Assembly (NCBI GenBank): GCA_964528595.1
Contig: CAZGTM010000018.1
Location: 1 to 64,000 of the forward strand
DNA length: 64,000 nt
DNA from: CAYFKJ01 sp964528595
Lineage (GTDB): Bacteria > Pseudomonadota > Alphaproteobacteria > UBA2966
Reading direction: 5' to 3'
Shown: in pieces, positions 24,718 to 33,406 of the stretch
How positions within the stretch are numbered: the stretch's first letter is position 1
How the letters are laid out: each line of letters begins with the position of its first letter
Made by a program: the position numbers and the translations under genes
Notes under the pieces: model-generated
The model's database searches: none
Seen by the model: the letters and a program-made list of their open reading frames with translations, nothing else
What the model was told of the DNA's origin: nothing

Positions 24718-25137
24718 ATGTCGCTTGCAGGTTCCAAGACCGAACAAAATCTGAAGGATGCGTTTGCCGGTGAAAGCCAGGCCAACCGCCGCTATCTCTA
24801 TTTCGCGCAAAAGGCCGATGTCGAAGGCTACAACGACGTCGCCGCCGTCTTCCGTTCAACCGCCGAGGGTGAGACGGGCCATGCTCACGGCCATCTCGAA
24901 TACCTTGAAGAAACCGGCGATCCCGCAACGGGCAAGCCGATCGGCGGCACCTCGGACAACCTGGCGGCCGCGGTCGCCGGCGAAACGCACGAATACACCG
25001 ACATGTATCCGGGCATGGCGCGCACCGCCCGCGACGAAGGCTTCGACGAAATCGCCGAATGGTTCGAGACCTTGGCGAAGGCCGAGAAATCGCATGCCGG
25101 GCGCTTCCAGAAGGCGCTGGATACGCTCGACGACTAG
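24718..25137 (+). CDS. rubrerythrin-type diiron protein without rubredoxin domain
   Basis: 139 aa ferritin-like four-helix protein. The diiron-binding acidic/His residues appear in FAGESQANRRY, TAEGETGHAHGHLEYL, AVAGETHEYTDMYPG and LAKAEKSHAGRF. Classical rubrerythrin (~190 aa) ends in a rubredoxin-like CxxC domain; this one has none, so electrons must come from a partner. The downstream Fe-S protein and DUF3501 gene form a group often found with such rubrerythrins. It is probably a cytosolic peroxide/oxidative-stress protein under Irr control. Confidence 0.93.
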   Translation: MSLAGSKTEQNLKDAFAGESQANRRYLYFAQKADVEGYNDVAAVFRSTAEGETGHAHGHLEYLEETGDPATGKPIGGTSDNLAAAVAGETHEYTDMYPGMARTARDEGFDEIAEWFETLAKAEKSHAGRFQKALDTLDD

Positions 25138-25206
25138 AGCGCTGAAAGCATAACGAGGCAAATCCGATCGGCCGGGCCGGGGGGGCTAGGCGGATCGGGT
25201 CTGATG

Positions 25207-25247
25207 AAAGGGGGAGATGCGTTCGCGCTTCTTCCCCCTTCTATTTT
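25207..25247 (+). terminator. Rho-independent terminator after rubrerythrin
   Basis: AAGGGGGAG and CTTCCCCCTT flank a GATGCGTTCGCGC-like loop with its own small CG stem, followed by TCTATTTTT. It would separate most rubrerythrin transcription from the downstream Fe-S gene. Confidence 0.75.
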
Positions 25248-25315
25248 TCGGCGGAGCGGTATTTTGACAGCGGCCCGGTTTCGGGATTCGCTCACAGTAC
25301 GGGCATGATTTCCAC

Positions 25316-26653
25316 ATGACGACAAAAGAAGGCAGCACGGAAGCCCCCATCCGCCGGCCGATCAACTGGCAGGACGAGTCATATTATGACGTCGCGGCCA
25401 TTGAGGCCGAACTGACGCGGGTTTTCGATATCTGCCACGGCTGCCGGCGCTGCTTCAACTTGTGCGACAGCTTCCCCAAGCTGTTCGATCTCATCGACGA
25501 ATCGGAAAGCGGCGAACTCGACAGCGTCTCGCCGGCCGATTACAAACCGATCGTCGATGCCTGCACGCTCTGCGACATGTGCTTCATGACGAAGTGTCCC
25601 TACGTGCCGCCGCACGAGTTTGATCTCGATTTCCCCCACCTCATGCTGCGCTACCGGGCCGCCGAGCATCGGGCCGGCAAGGTCGGATTTTTCGCCCGGC
25701 AGATCACCGCGACCGACCGAAACGGCAAACTCGCCGGCAAGGTGGCGCCACTGGCCAACTGGACGACGAAACGCGGCAACGCCCTGACGCGGGCGCCGAT
25801 GGAGGCCGTGGCCGGCATCCACCGCGATGCGGACCTGCCGGAATTCCACAGCCAAACGTTTATCCAGCAGGCCGCGGCCTCGCCGCCGGCAAAGGCGGCC
25901 GGTGGGGCCCGCCAGGCCGTGCTCTACGCCACCTGTTTCGTCAATTACAACAACCCGGCCATCGGCATGGCGGCACAGCGCGTCCTGGCGCACAACGGCG
26001 TCGATGTCGTGGCCGACTATCCCGGCTGCTGCGGCATGCCGCAGTTGGAGCAGGGCGACCTGGCCGATGTGGCGGCCAAGGCCAAAGGGGTGGCCGCGGC
26101 CCTGGAGAGCCATATCGACGCCGGCCGTACGGTCGTCGCCCTGACGCCGAGCTGCGCGCTTATGCTGAAATTCGAATGGCCCCTGATGCTGCCGGACGAT
26201 GCCTTGGTCGCCAAGCTTGCCGGGGCGACCATGGACATTACCGAGTATGTCGTCGACATCGCCCGCAACGAGGGCCTGGCCGACGGCCTGCAGCCGTTGG
26301 ACACAGGCGTTGCGCTGCATTTCGCCTGCCACGCCCGGGCCCAGAACATGGGTCCCAAGGCGGCCGACATGCTGCGCCTGATCCCCGACATCGATTTGCA
26401 GATCGTCGAACGCTGCTCGGGCCACGGCGGCTCCTGGGGCATCATGAAGGAGAACTTCGACACCGCGGTTAAGGTCGGCACGCCGGCGGCGCGGCAGGTG
26501 GTGAAATCGGCCAAGACGACGGTGGCCTCGGAATGCCCCCTGGCCGGACAGCATCTGCTGCAGGTGATGGAAAAACTGGACGGCGCGACGCCGCCGGCGC
26601 ACGCGCCGCACCCCATCGAACTGCTGGCCAAGGCCTACGGCCTCGGCGCTTAG
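25316..26653 (+). CDS. (Fe-S)-binding protein of the GlpC/heterodisulfide reductase type
   Basis: 445 aa. An N-terminal pair of [4Fe-4S] motifs is seen as CHGCRRCFNLC (about residue 40) and CTLCDMCFMTKCP (about residue 82). Two CCG-like domains follow: YPGCCGMP near residue 240 and HFACHAR with ERCSGHGGSWG near residues 335-375. It resembles GlpC-like electron-transfer subunits but has no flavin partner nearby. Its conserved neighbours are rubrerythrin (upstream) and DUF3501 (13-19 bases downstream), so it is a likely electron donor or partner in peroxide detoxification. That role is inferred. Confidence 0.88.
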   Translation: MTTKEGSTEAPIRRPINWQDESYYDVAAIEAELTRVFDICHGCRRCFNLCDSFPKLFDLIDESESGELDSVSPADYKPIVDACTLCDMCFMTKCPYVPPHEFDLDFPHLMLRYRAAEHRAGKVGFFARQITATDRNGKLAGKVAPLANWTTKRGNALTRAPMEAVAGIHRDADLPEFHSQTFIQQAAASPPAKAAGGARQAVLYATCFVNYNNPAIGMAAQRVLAHNGVDVVADYPGCCGMPQLEQGDLADVAAKAKGVAAALESHIDAGRTVVALTPSCALMLKFEWPLMLPDDALVAKLAGATMDITEYVVDIARNEGLADGLQPLDTGVALHFACHARAQNMGPKAADMLRLIPDIDLQIVERCSGHGGSWGIMKENFDTAVKVGTPAARQVVKSAKTTVASECPLAGQHLLQVMEKLDGATPPAHAPHPIELLAKAYGLGA

Positions 26654-26671
26654 ACCATACGGATTGTGAAT

Positions 26672-27265
26672 ATGACGGCTCAAAAACTGGAAATCGCCGA
26701 AGCGGACATACTCGACCCGGAAGCCTACCAGGCGGTCCGGGCGGAACGCCGGGCGGTCCTGATCGCGGCCAAGCGGGACCGCCGCCTAGCCGTCGGCCCG
26801 GACGCCACGATCTATTTCGAAAACTGGGACACCATGTGGCTGCAGATCCAGGAAATGCTGCGCATCGAAAAAGGCGGGCGCGAGCAACTGGCCGATGAGC
26901 TTGCCGCCTATAACCCCATGGTGCCGAAGGGGCGCAACCTCTCGGCCACCTTCATGATCGAAATCGCCGACGAGGCGCGCCGGGACAAGGTGCTCTCCGG
27001 CCTCGGCAACATCGATCAGACGATAACACTGCAATTTGCCGGCGAAACGGTGGCGGCGACGGCCGACGACGACGTGGAGCGCACCGCCGAAGACGGCAAG
27101 GCGTCATCGGTTCACTTCCTGCTCTTCCATTTCAGTGACCGGCAGGTGGAAAAATTCCGTGCTCCGGGGGCTGAAATCGTGCTCTCCGTGGGCCATGAAA
27201 ACTACCGCCACATGGCCGTTCTGCCGGCGCCGATGCGGCTTTCCCTGGCCGCCGATTTCACCTGA
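26672..27265 (+). CDS. DUF3501 family protein
   Basis: About 197 aa from ATG 26672; a GTG two codons upstream is an alternative. It matches the DUF3501 family by content and context: acidic start (DILDPEAYQAVRAERR), IYFENWDTMWLQIQEMLRIE, NPMVPKGRNLSATFMIEI and a C-terminal VLSVGHENYRHMAVLP. The family has no known function but is regularly linked to rubrerythrin and a GlpC-like Fe-S protein. No membrane segment or signal peptide is seen. Confidence 0.85.
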   Translation: MTAQKLEIAEADILDPEAYQAVRAERRAVLIAAKRDRRLAVGPDATIYFENWDTMWLQIQEMLRIEKGGREQLADELAAYNPMVPKGRNLSATFMIEIADEARRDKVLSGLGNIDQTITLQFAGETVAATADDDVERTAEDGKASSVHFLLFHFSDRQVEKFRAPGAEIVLSVGHENYRHMAVLPAPMRLSLAADFT

Positions 27266-27277
27266 TATTTCAGCTAA

Positions 27278-27766
27278 TTAGTCGAAATTTTCCGCGTCGT
27301 AGGCGCCCCAGATGTGGCCCCGGCGCAGCCAGCCGTCGGTGCCGGAAATGCGCATGCGGCACCATTTGTCCCGGCAGGCCAGCAGGCCGCCCTGGACGCC
27401 CGCCTCGGCGCGCAGCACCGGCACCGAGCCGTTGAGCCGGCGGTAAAGGGTGCGGACCTTGCCGGTAACGATGGCGGAGCGGTGTCCCGACAACAGGCTT
27501 TTGTGGACCCAGCCTTCGGTGCCTTCGATGTCGCGCACTTTGCGCCACAATTCGAACTCGGCGATGATTTCGACCGGCAGGCCCTTGCGCACGAAAATCC
27601 AGCTGATGGGATAGCGCACGCCCGGCCCCGCCCGCACGTTGACCTTGTCGGCGCGCAGGCTGGCGAAGCGCGGCAATTTGCCCGCCGCCTCCGTCACCGG
27701 CGCGGTCCAGCAAAACAACAGTACGAAAAGGATGGAAAAATACGCCGTCCGTCGGAATGCAAGCAT
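27278..27766 (-). CDS. secreted SH3-domain protein
   Basis: 162 aa with a clear signal peptide (FSILFVLLFCWTAPVTEA). Two bacterial SH3-like repeats follow: VNVRAGPGVRYPISWIF with EGWVHKSLLSG, and a second ending WCRMRISGTDGWLRRGHIWG. This is a common alphaproteobacterial periplasmic protein, probably involved in cell-wall association. It is tail-to-tail with the DUF3501 gene. Confidence 0.85.
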   Translation of the reverse strand: MLAFRRTAYFSILFVLLFCWTAPVTEAAGKLPRFASLRADKVNVRAGPGVRYPISWIFVRKGLPVEIIAEFELWRKVRDIEGTEGWVHKSLLSGHRSAIVTGKVRTLYRRLNGSVPVLRAEAGVQGGLLACRDKWCRMRISGTDGWLRRGHIWGAYDAENFD

Positions 27767-27923
27767 GACCTAACTTACGTCAATCGCGAGCCGGATGCCA
27801 AGTCGCGCCTAGCGGCATTTTTTCGCAGCGTCTCTGCCGATCAAATGGTTCCATATGAGTGAAATATGTTCTAGACAAGTGCGTGCGCCCGCCGGCGCAA
27901 CGTATCGTCCCTGAGGAGCCTCC

Positions 27924-28913
27924 ATGACTCAACAAAAGCCCGTCGTCGTCGTCACCCGCAAGCTGCCAGAAGCGATCGAAACGCGGATGATGGAACTCTT
28001 CGACGCCCGCCTCAATCATGACGACCAGCCGATGGATCAGGGCGCCCTGATCGAGGCCGTCAAGAACGCCGATATTCTGGTGCCGACGGTGACGGACCGC
28101 ATCGATTCGCGCATTCTCGCCCAGGCCAATCCGGAACTTCGCCTGATCGCCAACTTCGGCACCGGCGTCGATCACATCGACCTGGCCAGCGCGCGCGAAC
28201 GCGGCATTACCGTGACCAACACGCCGGGCGTGCTGACCGAGGACACCGCCGACATGACCATGGCGCTGATCCTCTGCGTACCGCGCCGCCTGGCCGAGGG
28301 CGAACGCCTGATGCGCTCGACCGAATGGTCCGGCTGGTCGCCGACCTCGATGCTGGGTCACCGCATCTGGGGCAAGCGCCTCGGCATTATCGGCATGGGC
28401 CGTATCGGCCAGGCCGTGGCGCGCCGCGCCCGCGGTTTCGGCGTCTCGGTGCACTACCACAACCGCAACCGCGTGCACGAGGAAATCGAACAGGAGTTGG
28501 AGGCGACCTACTGGGAAAGCCTCGATCAGATGCTGGCCCGCATGGACATTATTTCGGTGAACTGCCCGCACACGCCGGCGACCTATCACCTGTTGTCGGC
28601 GCGGCGGCTCAAGCTGCTGCAGCCCCAGGCCTTTATCGTCAACACGGCGCGCGGCGAGGTGATCGACGAAAACGCCCTGACCCGGATGTTGCGCGGCAGC
28701 GAGATCGCCGGCGCCGGTCTCGACGTCTTCGAACACGAACCCGCCGTCAATCCGAAGCTTTTGGAACTCGACAACGTCGTATTGCTGCCGCACATGGCGT
28801 CGGCCACCCTGGAGGGCCGGGCCGAGATGGGCGAAAAGGTCATCATCAACATTAAGACCTTCGTCGACGGCCACGTCCCACCCGACCGCGTGCTGCCGGG
28901 CGAATACGTCTGA
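27924..28913 (+). CDS. D-2-hydroxyacid dehydrogenase (glyoxylate/hydroxypyruvate reductase-like)
   Basis: 329 aa. NAD(P)-binding Rossmann motif GMGRIGQAVARRA near residue 155. Catalytic Arg in NTARGEVIDE, Glu in FEHEPAVNP, and His in LPHMASAT. It is closest to the GyaR/GhrB-like glyoxylate reductases of alphaproteobacteria, with substrate specificity not proven. AGGAGCC precedes the ATG. It is divergent from the SH3 gene. Confidence 0.92.
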   Translation: MTQQKPVVVVTRKLPEAIETRMMELFDARLNHDDQPMDQGALIEAVKNADILVPTVTDRIDSRILAQANPELRLIANFGTGVDHIDLASARERGITVTNTPGVLTEDTADMTMALILCVPRRLAEGERLMRSTEWSGWSPTSMLGHRIWGKRLGIIGMGRIGQAVARRARGFGVSVHYHNRNRVHEEIEQELEATYWESLDQMLARMDIISVNCPHTPATYHLLSARRLKLLQPQAFIVNTARGEVIDENALTRMLRGSEIAGAGLDVFEHEPAVNPKLLELDNVVLLPHMASATLEGRAEMGEKVIINIKTFVDGHVPPDRVLPGEYV

Positions 28914-28948
28914 GCCTAATCCCCGGCCGCGTTCCCGAACGAAGGCCG

Positions 28949-28966
28949 CCGGAAGCTGAGTTCCGG
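28949..28966. terminator. hairpin between convergent genes
   Basis: CCGGAA-GCTGAG-TTCCGG, a 6-bp stem inside a GC-rich stretch, lies between the ends of the dehydrogenase and the minus-strand gene at 28980. There is no T tract. Confidence 0.4.
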
Positions 28967-28979
28967 GCCCCGGCGACTG

Positions 28980-29408
28980 TCACCGCTTATTCTTAGGCGT
29001 CACGGGGACATTCATCGCTTTGCTCAACGCCGCGACGGACCGTTTGGTGATGTAGCAATCGCCGTCAATGATCTTGACGCCACCGGCATCCCACTTGGTC
29101 GTCTCATAATCCCAGCCCATCAGGTGCAGTCTTTTCTCGGGGTCGCGTATCAGGCGGCGAACCTTCCGGCTCAGGGCGCCCTGAAAATAGGACAAAATCC
29201 GGACGTCCCGATCGCCGGTCACGTCGAGTAGGGCGACCATGCTGGCGCGCCCGCCGTTACGGACCAACACCTCAAGCCTAAGACGGTGGTTCTCGGCCAA
29301 ACCGTGAACCAGACGTTTGGCAAGCGAAGGCGTCAGATCCATTGGCTGGCGCCAAAGGTGCGATGATTTCGCTTTCTTTACATGAGTTTGAAGCTGGATG
29401 ACTGGCAT
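28980..29408 (-). CDS. hypothetical protein
   Basis: 142 aa, family not recognised. It is basic and mostly soluble, with LAKRLVHGLAENHRLRLEVLVRNGG in the first half and MGWDYETTKWDAGGVKIIDGDCYITKR in the second. An internal Met 22 codons in (29342) could be the true start. About 257 bases upstream (29409-29665) hold no gene that I can support. Codon use is less GC-biased than in the housekeeping genes. Confidence 0.55.
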   Translation of the reverse strand: MPVIQLQTHVKKAKSSHLWRQPMDLTPSLAKRLVHGLAENHRLRLEVLVRNGGRASMVALLDVTGDRDVRILSYFQGALSRKVRRLIRDPEKRLHLMGWDYETTKWDAGGVKIIDGDCYITKRSVAALSKAMNVPVTPKNKR

Positions 29409-29665
29409 TGTGATTTGAGGCTGTTCATATTTGTTGGCAACTCGATTGCCGCACGATTTCGCTTCCGCACCGTCAACAAATACCCCTGATCCCCGTCTGC
29501 CTCGATGCCTGCTGGTTCAGGCAACCTAACATGCTCTTTCGCTCCTCTTCAAATTCTATCCCGATTGCGACCACGGAATGGCGATCTTCGGCTAGTGCTC
29601 TTTTCGATACTCACGCGCAACGATGTTTTTTTCGGCGTCGTCTGGTTCTTCCGGGATCCCGCTTG

Positions 29666-30112
29666 TCACTGGGAGAGCTCCGATAATACCCGGTTCTCGA
29701 GATTGTCGAGACAGGCCAGCCAGCCTTCGCCGTGTTGGGCCCGGACCTCCTCTGAGGGAAACAGGCTGTGGGTCAGCGTGAAATCGGTCCGGTTGGCGGA
29801 TCGCTCCCTGAACGCCAGGTCGACGCGGGAATTGCTGATCACCGGGGATGACCAGGTAAAGGCGATCCGGCTGTAGCGGTCAATCGCCGTGTATTCACCG
29901 AACAGATCCACGTCACTGTTCGGCAGGTGCATGGTGATCGAGTATTTGCCGCCGACGGTAAAACTGCTGGTCACCGTGCTCCGGCAAAAATCCTCGCGCT
30001 GGGCAAACAGCCATTTGGCCATGATCGGCGGCTGAGACCAGGCGTCGAACAGCGTCCGCTTGGGGCAATTGAAGGTGCGTTTGATTACCAGATCGTCGAA
30101 TTCAGCGGCCAT
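29666..30112 (-). CDS. SRPBCC/AHSA1-domain protein
   Basis: 148 aa from ATG 30112. The AHSA1-like helix-grip fold is seen in RTFNCPKRTLFDAWSQPPIMAKWL and the C-terminal EGWLACLDNLENRVLSEL. The family binds hydrophobic ligands; its members are often partners of ArsR regulators. Its start overlaps the end of the arsR-like gene by 11 bases, so the two are co-translated. Confidence 0.88.
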   Translation of the reverse strand: MAAEFDDLVIKRTFNCPKRTLFDAWSQPPIMAKWLFAQREDFCRSTVTSSFTVGGKYSITMHLPNSDVDLFGEYTAIDRYSRIAFTWSSPVISNSRVDLAFRERSANRTDFTLTHSLFPSEEVRAQHGEGWLACLDNLENRVLSELSQ

Positions 30113-30446
30113 TGCTCTCTCCAAGCGCCTGCGTATCGATATAGGATTCCAGTTCGTTGAGGCGGCGTTCCCAGAATTTAGTCTGCATGGCGATGAACTG
30201 CGCCACTTTGCGCCAGACGTCAAAATTCATGTGACAGTAAACCTGCCGGCCCCGTTTGCTTTTATGGATCAAACCCGCCTTTTCGAGAATCGTGATGTTT
30301 TTGGACACCGCCCCCATGGTCAAATCAAAGCTGCCGGCCAGCTCGCCCACTGATTTCGACTCCTCGGATAATTCAGTCAGGATCGACCGCCGTTTTGAAT
30401 CCGACAGCGCGAAAAAAATCGAATCCAATAAATTTTCATTTTCCAT
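30102..30446 (-). CDS. ArsR/SmtB-family winged-helix regulator
   Basis: 114 aa. A winged helix spans about residues 8-90: LSDSKRRSILTELSE, SVGELAGSFDLTMGAVSKNI, and a GRQVYCHMNF wing. The metal-site cysteines ELCVCDL of true ArsR are absent, as usual for the ArsR proteins paired with AHSA1 genes. The promoter region toward the divergent SRPBCC gene at 30613 is AT-rich and holds a perfect palindrome over this start codon. Confidence 0.9.
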   Translation of the reverse strand: MENENLLDSIFFALSDSKRRSILTELSEESKSVGELAGSFDLTMGAVSKNITILEKAGLIHKSKRGRQVYCHMNFDVWRKVAQFIAMQTKFWERRLNELESYIDTQALGESNGR

Positions 30447-30457
30447 CTATGGAAAAT
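30438..30457. promoter_or_regulatory. 20-bp perfect palindrome over the arsR start (candidate operator)
   Basis: ATTTTCCAT-CT-ATGGAAAAT covers the start codon of the arsR-like gene. A related half-site TTTATTTTCC lies about 55 bases further into the intergenic region. Autoregulation is inferred. Confidence 0.5.
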
Positions 30458-30612
30458 AATATAAGAAAATGTTGATTGCAACGAAAAATTATTCATATTT
30501 TGCAATAGTTTATTTATTTTCCAAATTTATTGAATAACTGTTCCGATTCCGTGGGGGTTCTCTAAAATCCGGGTTGGTGATTTAAACAGCTATGCCAAGA
30601 AGGAAACCAACA

Positions 30613-31071
30613 ATGGCGAACATTACCCACACGATCAGCACTTCCGTCAAAATCAATGAGGCCATGGCGGCGTTTACCTCGCTGGAGGGCCTCAACAACT
30701 GGTGGACGACGGAGACCACCGGCGATCCCGGTCAGGGCGGCCGCCTGGCCTTTCGCTTCGGCGATCATGGCGGACCGGACATGGCGGTCGAGAAGGTGAC
30801 GGAAAGCGAGGTCATCTGGCGCTGCGTTGCCGGCCCCGGGGAATGGCTCGGCACGACGATCGAGTTTGACCTTCGGGCGACCGAAGGCGGCGATAGCGCA
30901 CTTTACTTCACGCACCGGGGTTGGGCCGAAGAAACCCCGTTCCATTATCATTGCTCGATGAAATGGGCCGCGTTCCTGCTCAGTCTCAAAGAATACTTTG
31001 ATCTCGGTCAGGGCCGGCCGTTCCCCAACGATATCCAGATCGACGGTCCGACGGTCAAACAAGCCGCCTGA
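30613..31071 (+). CDS. SRPBCC/AHSA1-domain protein
   Basis: 152 aa from ATG 30613, which follows AAGAAGGAA; an upstream ATG at 30592 is in the same frame. The fold signature is STSVKINEAMAAFTSLEGLNNWW, with VIWRCVAGPGEWLGTTIEFDL and SMKWAAFLLSLKEYF. It is divergent from the arsR-SRPBCC pair and probably shares its control. The ligand is unknown. Confidence 0.88.
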   Translation: MANITHTISTSVKINEAMAAFTSLEGLNNWWTTETTGDPGQGGRLAFRFGDHGGPDMAVEKVTESEVIWRCVAGPGEWLGTTIEFDLRATEGGDSALYFTHRGWAEETPFHYHCSMKWAAFLLSLKEYFDLGQGRPFPNDIQIDGPTVKQAA

Positions 31072-31087
31072 TTTATCCGCATCGGGA

Positions 31088-31118
31088 GCCCGGCGATCCG
31101 ATTTCCCGATCGCCGGGC
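31088..31118. terminator. 11-bp hairpin between convergent genes
   Basis: GCCCGGCGATC and GATCGCCGGGC form a perfect 11-bp stem with a 9-base loop, 17 bases after the SRPBCC stop. It is possibly bidirectional. No T tract is present. Confidence 0.6.
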
Positions 31119-31165
31119 AGCGGAATTCCAGCGCACGAAAAGGCCGGAGGCAATCTTGAAAAACC

Positions 31166-32218
31166 CTATGGAAGTGGCGGTATGACGTAGAGGACACCAA
31201 GGACCAAGATCACCAACAAAACGGTCTCAGCGACTATCATGACAATGGCCTGACCCCCCACGTCTCGCAACGATTTCAAGGAGGTCTTAATGCCGAGCGC
31301 GGATATGGCGATGACCAAACACCAGCGCGAAACCTCGAGAAGCACTTGCCGCAATTCTTCCGGGAAGGATTGGTGACTGCCGATAAAGACCAGCGCCGCA
31401 AAACCAATAACAAACAAAGGCAGGGGCAACGCCCTTTTGGTCCCGACAGTCGGATCGTTTCGGAATGCCAGCGAGAGAACAAGCACAAGCGGTACCAGCA
31501 TGGCAACGCGGAGCAACTTAACGAACGTCGCCATGTCGCCGGATTCCTTGGAAATGCTGTAACCGGCGCCGACGACCTGCGCAACGTCATGGATCGTCGC
31601 ACCCAGAAACACCCCGGCGGAAGAATGGTCCATCTCAAGAAACGTCGCCAGGATCGGGTATATGACCATGGCGACGGTGCTGAAAACGGTTACCGATATG
31701 ACGGTAAAAATCGTATTGCGTTCGGAGTGTTCGTTTTTTGGCAGGACCGAATTAATGGCAAGGGCGGCCGACGCGCCGCAAATGGCAACCGCGCCGCCTG
31801 TAAGAAGTCCAAAGCGCCAGTTACGATTTAACAGCGGCGCTATTACAAGGCCGCTGCAAATCGTAAAGAACACGGCGCCGAAAACCAGTCCCAATACGCC
31901 GAAGCCCGCCGAAACGATTTGATCAATGGAAATCCCCAGTCCGAGAAGCGCGACGCCAAAACGCAGCATGTTTTTGGAAGCAAATTCGATCCCGGGTTCA
32001 CAAGGTCCGTCTTCCGTCAGGAAATGGAATCCGATTCCCAGCAACAAAGCGAATAGCATGACGGGTGCGTCGTAGTGTTCGGCGAGGAACCTGGCGGCGA
32101 TGGCAATAGTCGTCGCGGCAAGCAGACCAGGAAACATCTGATGCAGCCATTTTGAGTAACGGCCTCGTTTGTCGTCTTGGGCATCAGATTCCTGTTTTTC
32201 CATGCGTGATGCAGTCAT
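31166..32218 (-). CDS. YeiH/UPF0324-family putative sulfate exporter
   Basis: 350 aa with about ten hydrophobic helices beginning at LLAATTIAIAARFLAEHY. Family motifs are visible: FGVALLGLGISIDQI, GGAVAICGASAALAINSVL, and GATIHDVAQVVGAG. YeiH-type proteins (UPF0324) are inner-membrane proteins proposed to export sulfate or sulfite-related anions; function in this organism is inferred. The cytoplasmic N-terminus is charged. It is divergent from the universal stress protein. Confidence 0.9.
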   Translation of the reverse strand: MTASRMEKQESDAQDDKRGRYSKWLHQMFPGLLAATTIAIAARFLAEHYDAPVMLFALLLGIGFHFLTEDGPCEPGIEFASKNMLRFGVALLGLGISIDQIVSAGFGVLGLVFGAVFFTICSGLVIAPLLNRNWRFGLLTGGAVAICGASAALAINSVLPKNEHSERNTIFTVISVTVFSTVAMVIYPILATFLEMDHSSAGVFLGATIHDVAQVVGAGYSISKESGDMATFVKLLRVAMLVPLVLVLSLAFRNDPTVGTKRALPLPLFVIGFAALVFIGSHQSFPEELRQVLLEVSRWCLVIAISALGIKTSLKSLRDVGGQAIVMIVAETVLLVILVLGVLYVIPPLP

Positions 32219-32393
32219 GTGTATTTTCCCGATCTAACAATAGGGTTTCACCGCCGCCCATAATCCACCGATGTTTCGTCGTGCCATCGCCCCGAACACA
32301 CATCGACGGTGGTGGTCTTGGTCATTGGCCTCAAAACCTTTTCCTGCGAAACTATGGAGCATACTGAATTTCGAATAATGGGGGTGCTGTAGG

Positions 32394-32918
32394 GTGTTTG
32401 GAAATATTCTAGTCGCAACGGACGGTTCCGAACATGGAACGAAAGCCGTTAATGCAGCCTCGGACCTCGCCACCAAGTATGGTTCAAGGCTGATCGTCGG
32501 CCACGTGCTGTTACACGGCGAGCCACCCTCCGCGTTTAAGCGGATGACCGAGATTGAACATCTGGTCCGGGAGCCAAAAGTTCCAAAGCCGGATACAAAA
32601 AATATTCAGGGTGGTTTGATTTCCATGATCAGTCAGGCGGAGCAAAACAGGGTCTCCCACGACGTCATGGAGGCACTCGCCAGCAGAGTAATCGATCACG
32701 CCGTCAGCTTGGCCAAGAAAAAGGGTGTGAAAGAAATCGCCACCAGAGTTTCGGAAGGTGACGCGGCAAATCGAATATTGAAAATGGCGGAAGAAGTAGA
32801 GGCCGACATGATTGTCATCGGTACGCGGGGTTACGGCCCCCTCAAAGCGCTGTTGTTGGGGAGTGTCTCACAAAAGATCAGTCAATTGGCTCAATGCGCT
32901 TGCCTGACCATCAAATAG
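32394..32918 (+). CDS. universal stress protein (UspA family)
   Basis: 174 aa with a GTG start. The N-terminus ILVATDGSEHGTKAV and the C-terminal ATP-binding G-x2-G-x9-G-S (GTRGYGPLKALLLGS) place it in the ATP-binding Usp class. An insert of ~35 residues (about 45-85) makes it longer than typical 140-150 aa Usps. Confidence 0.93.
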   Translation: MFGNILVATDGSEHGTKAVNAASDLATKYGSRLIVGHVLLHGEPPSAFKRMTEIEHLVREPKVPKPDTKNIQGGLISMISQAEQNRVSHDVMEALASRVIDHAVSLAKKKGVKEIATRVSEGDAANRILKMAEEVEADMIVIGTRGYGPLKALLLGSVSQKISQLAQCACLTIK

Positions 32919-32948
32919 ATCAAGCTAAGCGGTGAATATCGCCTCCGG

Positions 32949-33046
32949 TTGACCGGCTTCGCGCGGCCGGCCCCCATCTTTAGATGAAGGCGATCTCGCC
33001 GTCGCGGCCAGTGCCCTGGTAGAGGGCCACCGGCCGCCATCGACGA
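32949..33046. repeat. direct repeat, left copy (dsrE-like 3' end)
   Basis: About 98 bases match 37542-37637 in the same orientation at roughly 80% identity. They include the last ~21 codons and ~30 bases past the stop of the dsrE-like gene at 37574-38014. The two copies bracket 33049-37540. Confidence 0.85.
32980..33045 (-). pseudogene. 3'-terminal remnant of a dsrE-like gene
   Basis: Read on the minus strand this encodes a VDGG-to-GEIAF-I-stop tail like the intact gene at 37574-38014 (GRDGEIVFI). One base is missing after the GGCGGC codons, shifting the frame, and there is no 5' part. It is a non-functional fragment. Confidence 0.8.
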
Positions 33047-33048
33047 AT

Positions 33049-33282
33049 TCACGCCCGCCAGAACGGTTTGGCTGTCTCGACAGCTACCTCGTACTTGCTG
33101 ATGCCGATATCTTGGAGCTCTCGCGGAGTCAGGTCGGATAGCTGACGGCGTTGCTTCGACCGCTCATTCCATTGCCCGATGATCTGCGCCACGCGGGCGA
33201 TGTTGGACAGGCCGGCACCAATCGCGGTGGGCTTGGTCTGACTGCTGTCACCATGGATGAGGTCTTGCGTTGCGGCGTTCAT
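33049..33282 (-). CDS. DUF1127 small protein
   Basis: 77 aa. The C-terminal ~40 residues fit DUF1127 (YjiS-like): IIGQWNERSKQRRQLSDLTPRELQDIGIS. Small DUF1127 proteins bind RNA or regulators in alphaproteobacteria and respond to stress or nutrient state; the role here is unknown. Its stop codon lies 3 bases beyond the repeat boundary. AGGAGATCC precedes the start. Confidence 0.88.
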   Translation of the reverse strand: MNAATQDLIHGDSSQTKPTAIGAGLSNIARVAQIIGQWNERSKQRRQLSDLTPRELQDIGISKYEVAVETAKPFWRA

Positions 33283-33406
33283 TGTCGGATCTCCTTAATT
33301 TCATCGTTTCCCTGGCAATGAATATTGAGCAAAATATATTGACTATCAAACGGATAAAACTAGGCTATAGAGTTAGAAAAATTTAGTCATCGAAATCGAG
33401 GCGAGG

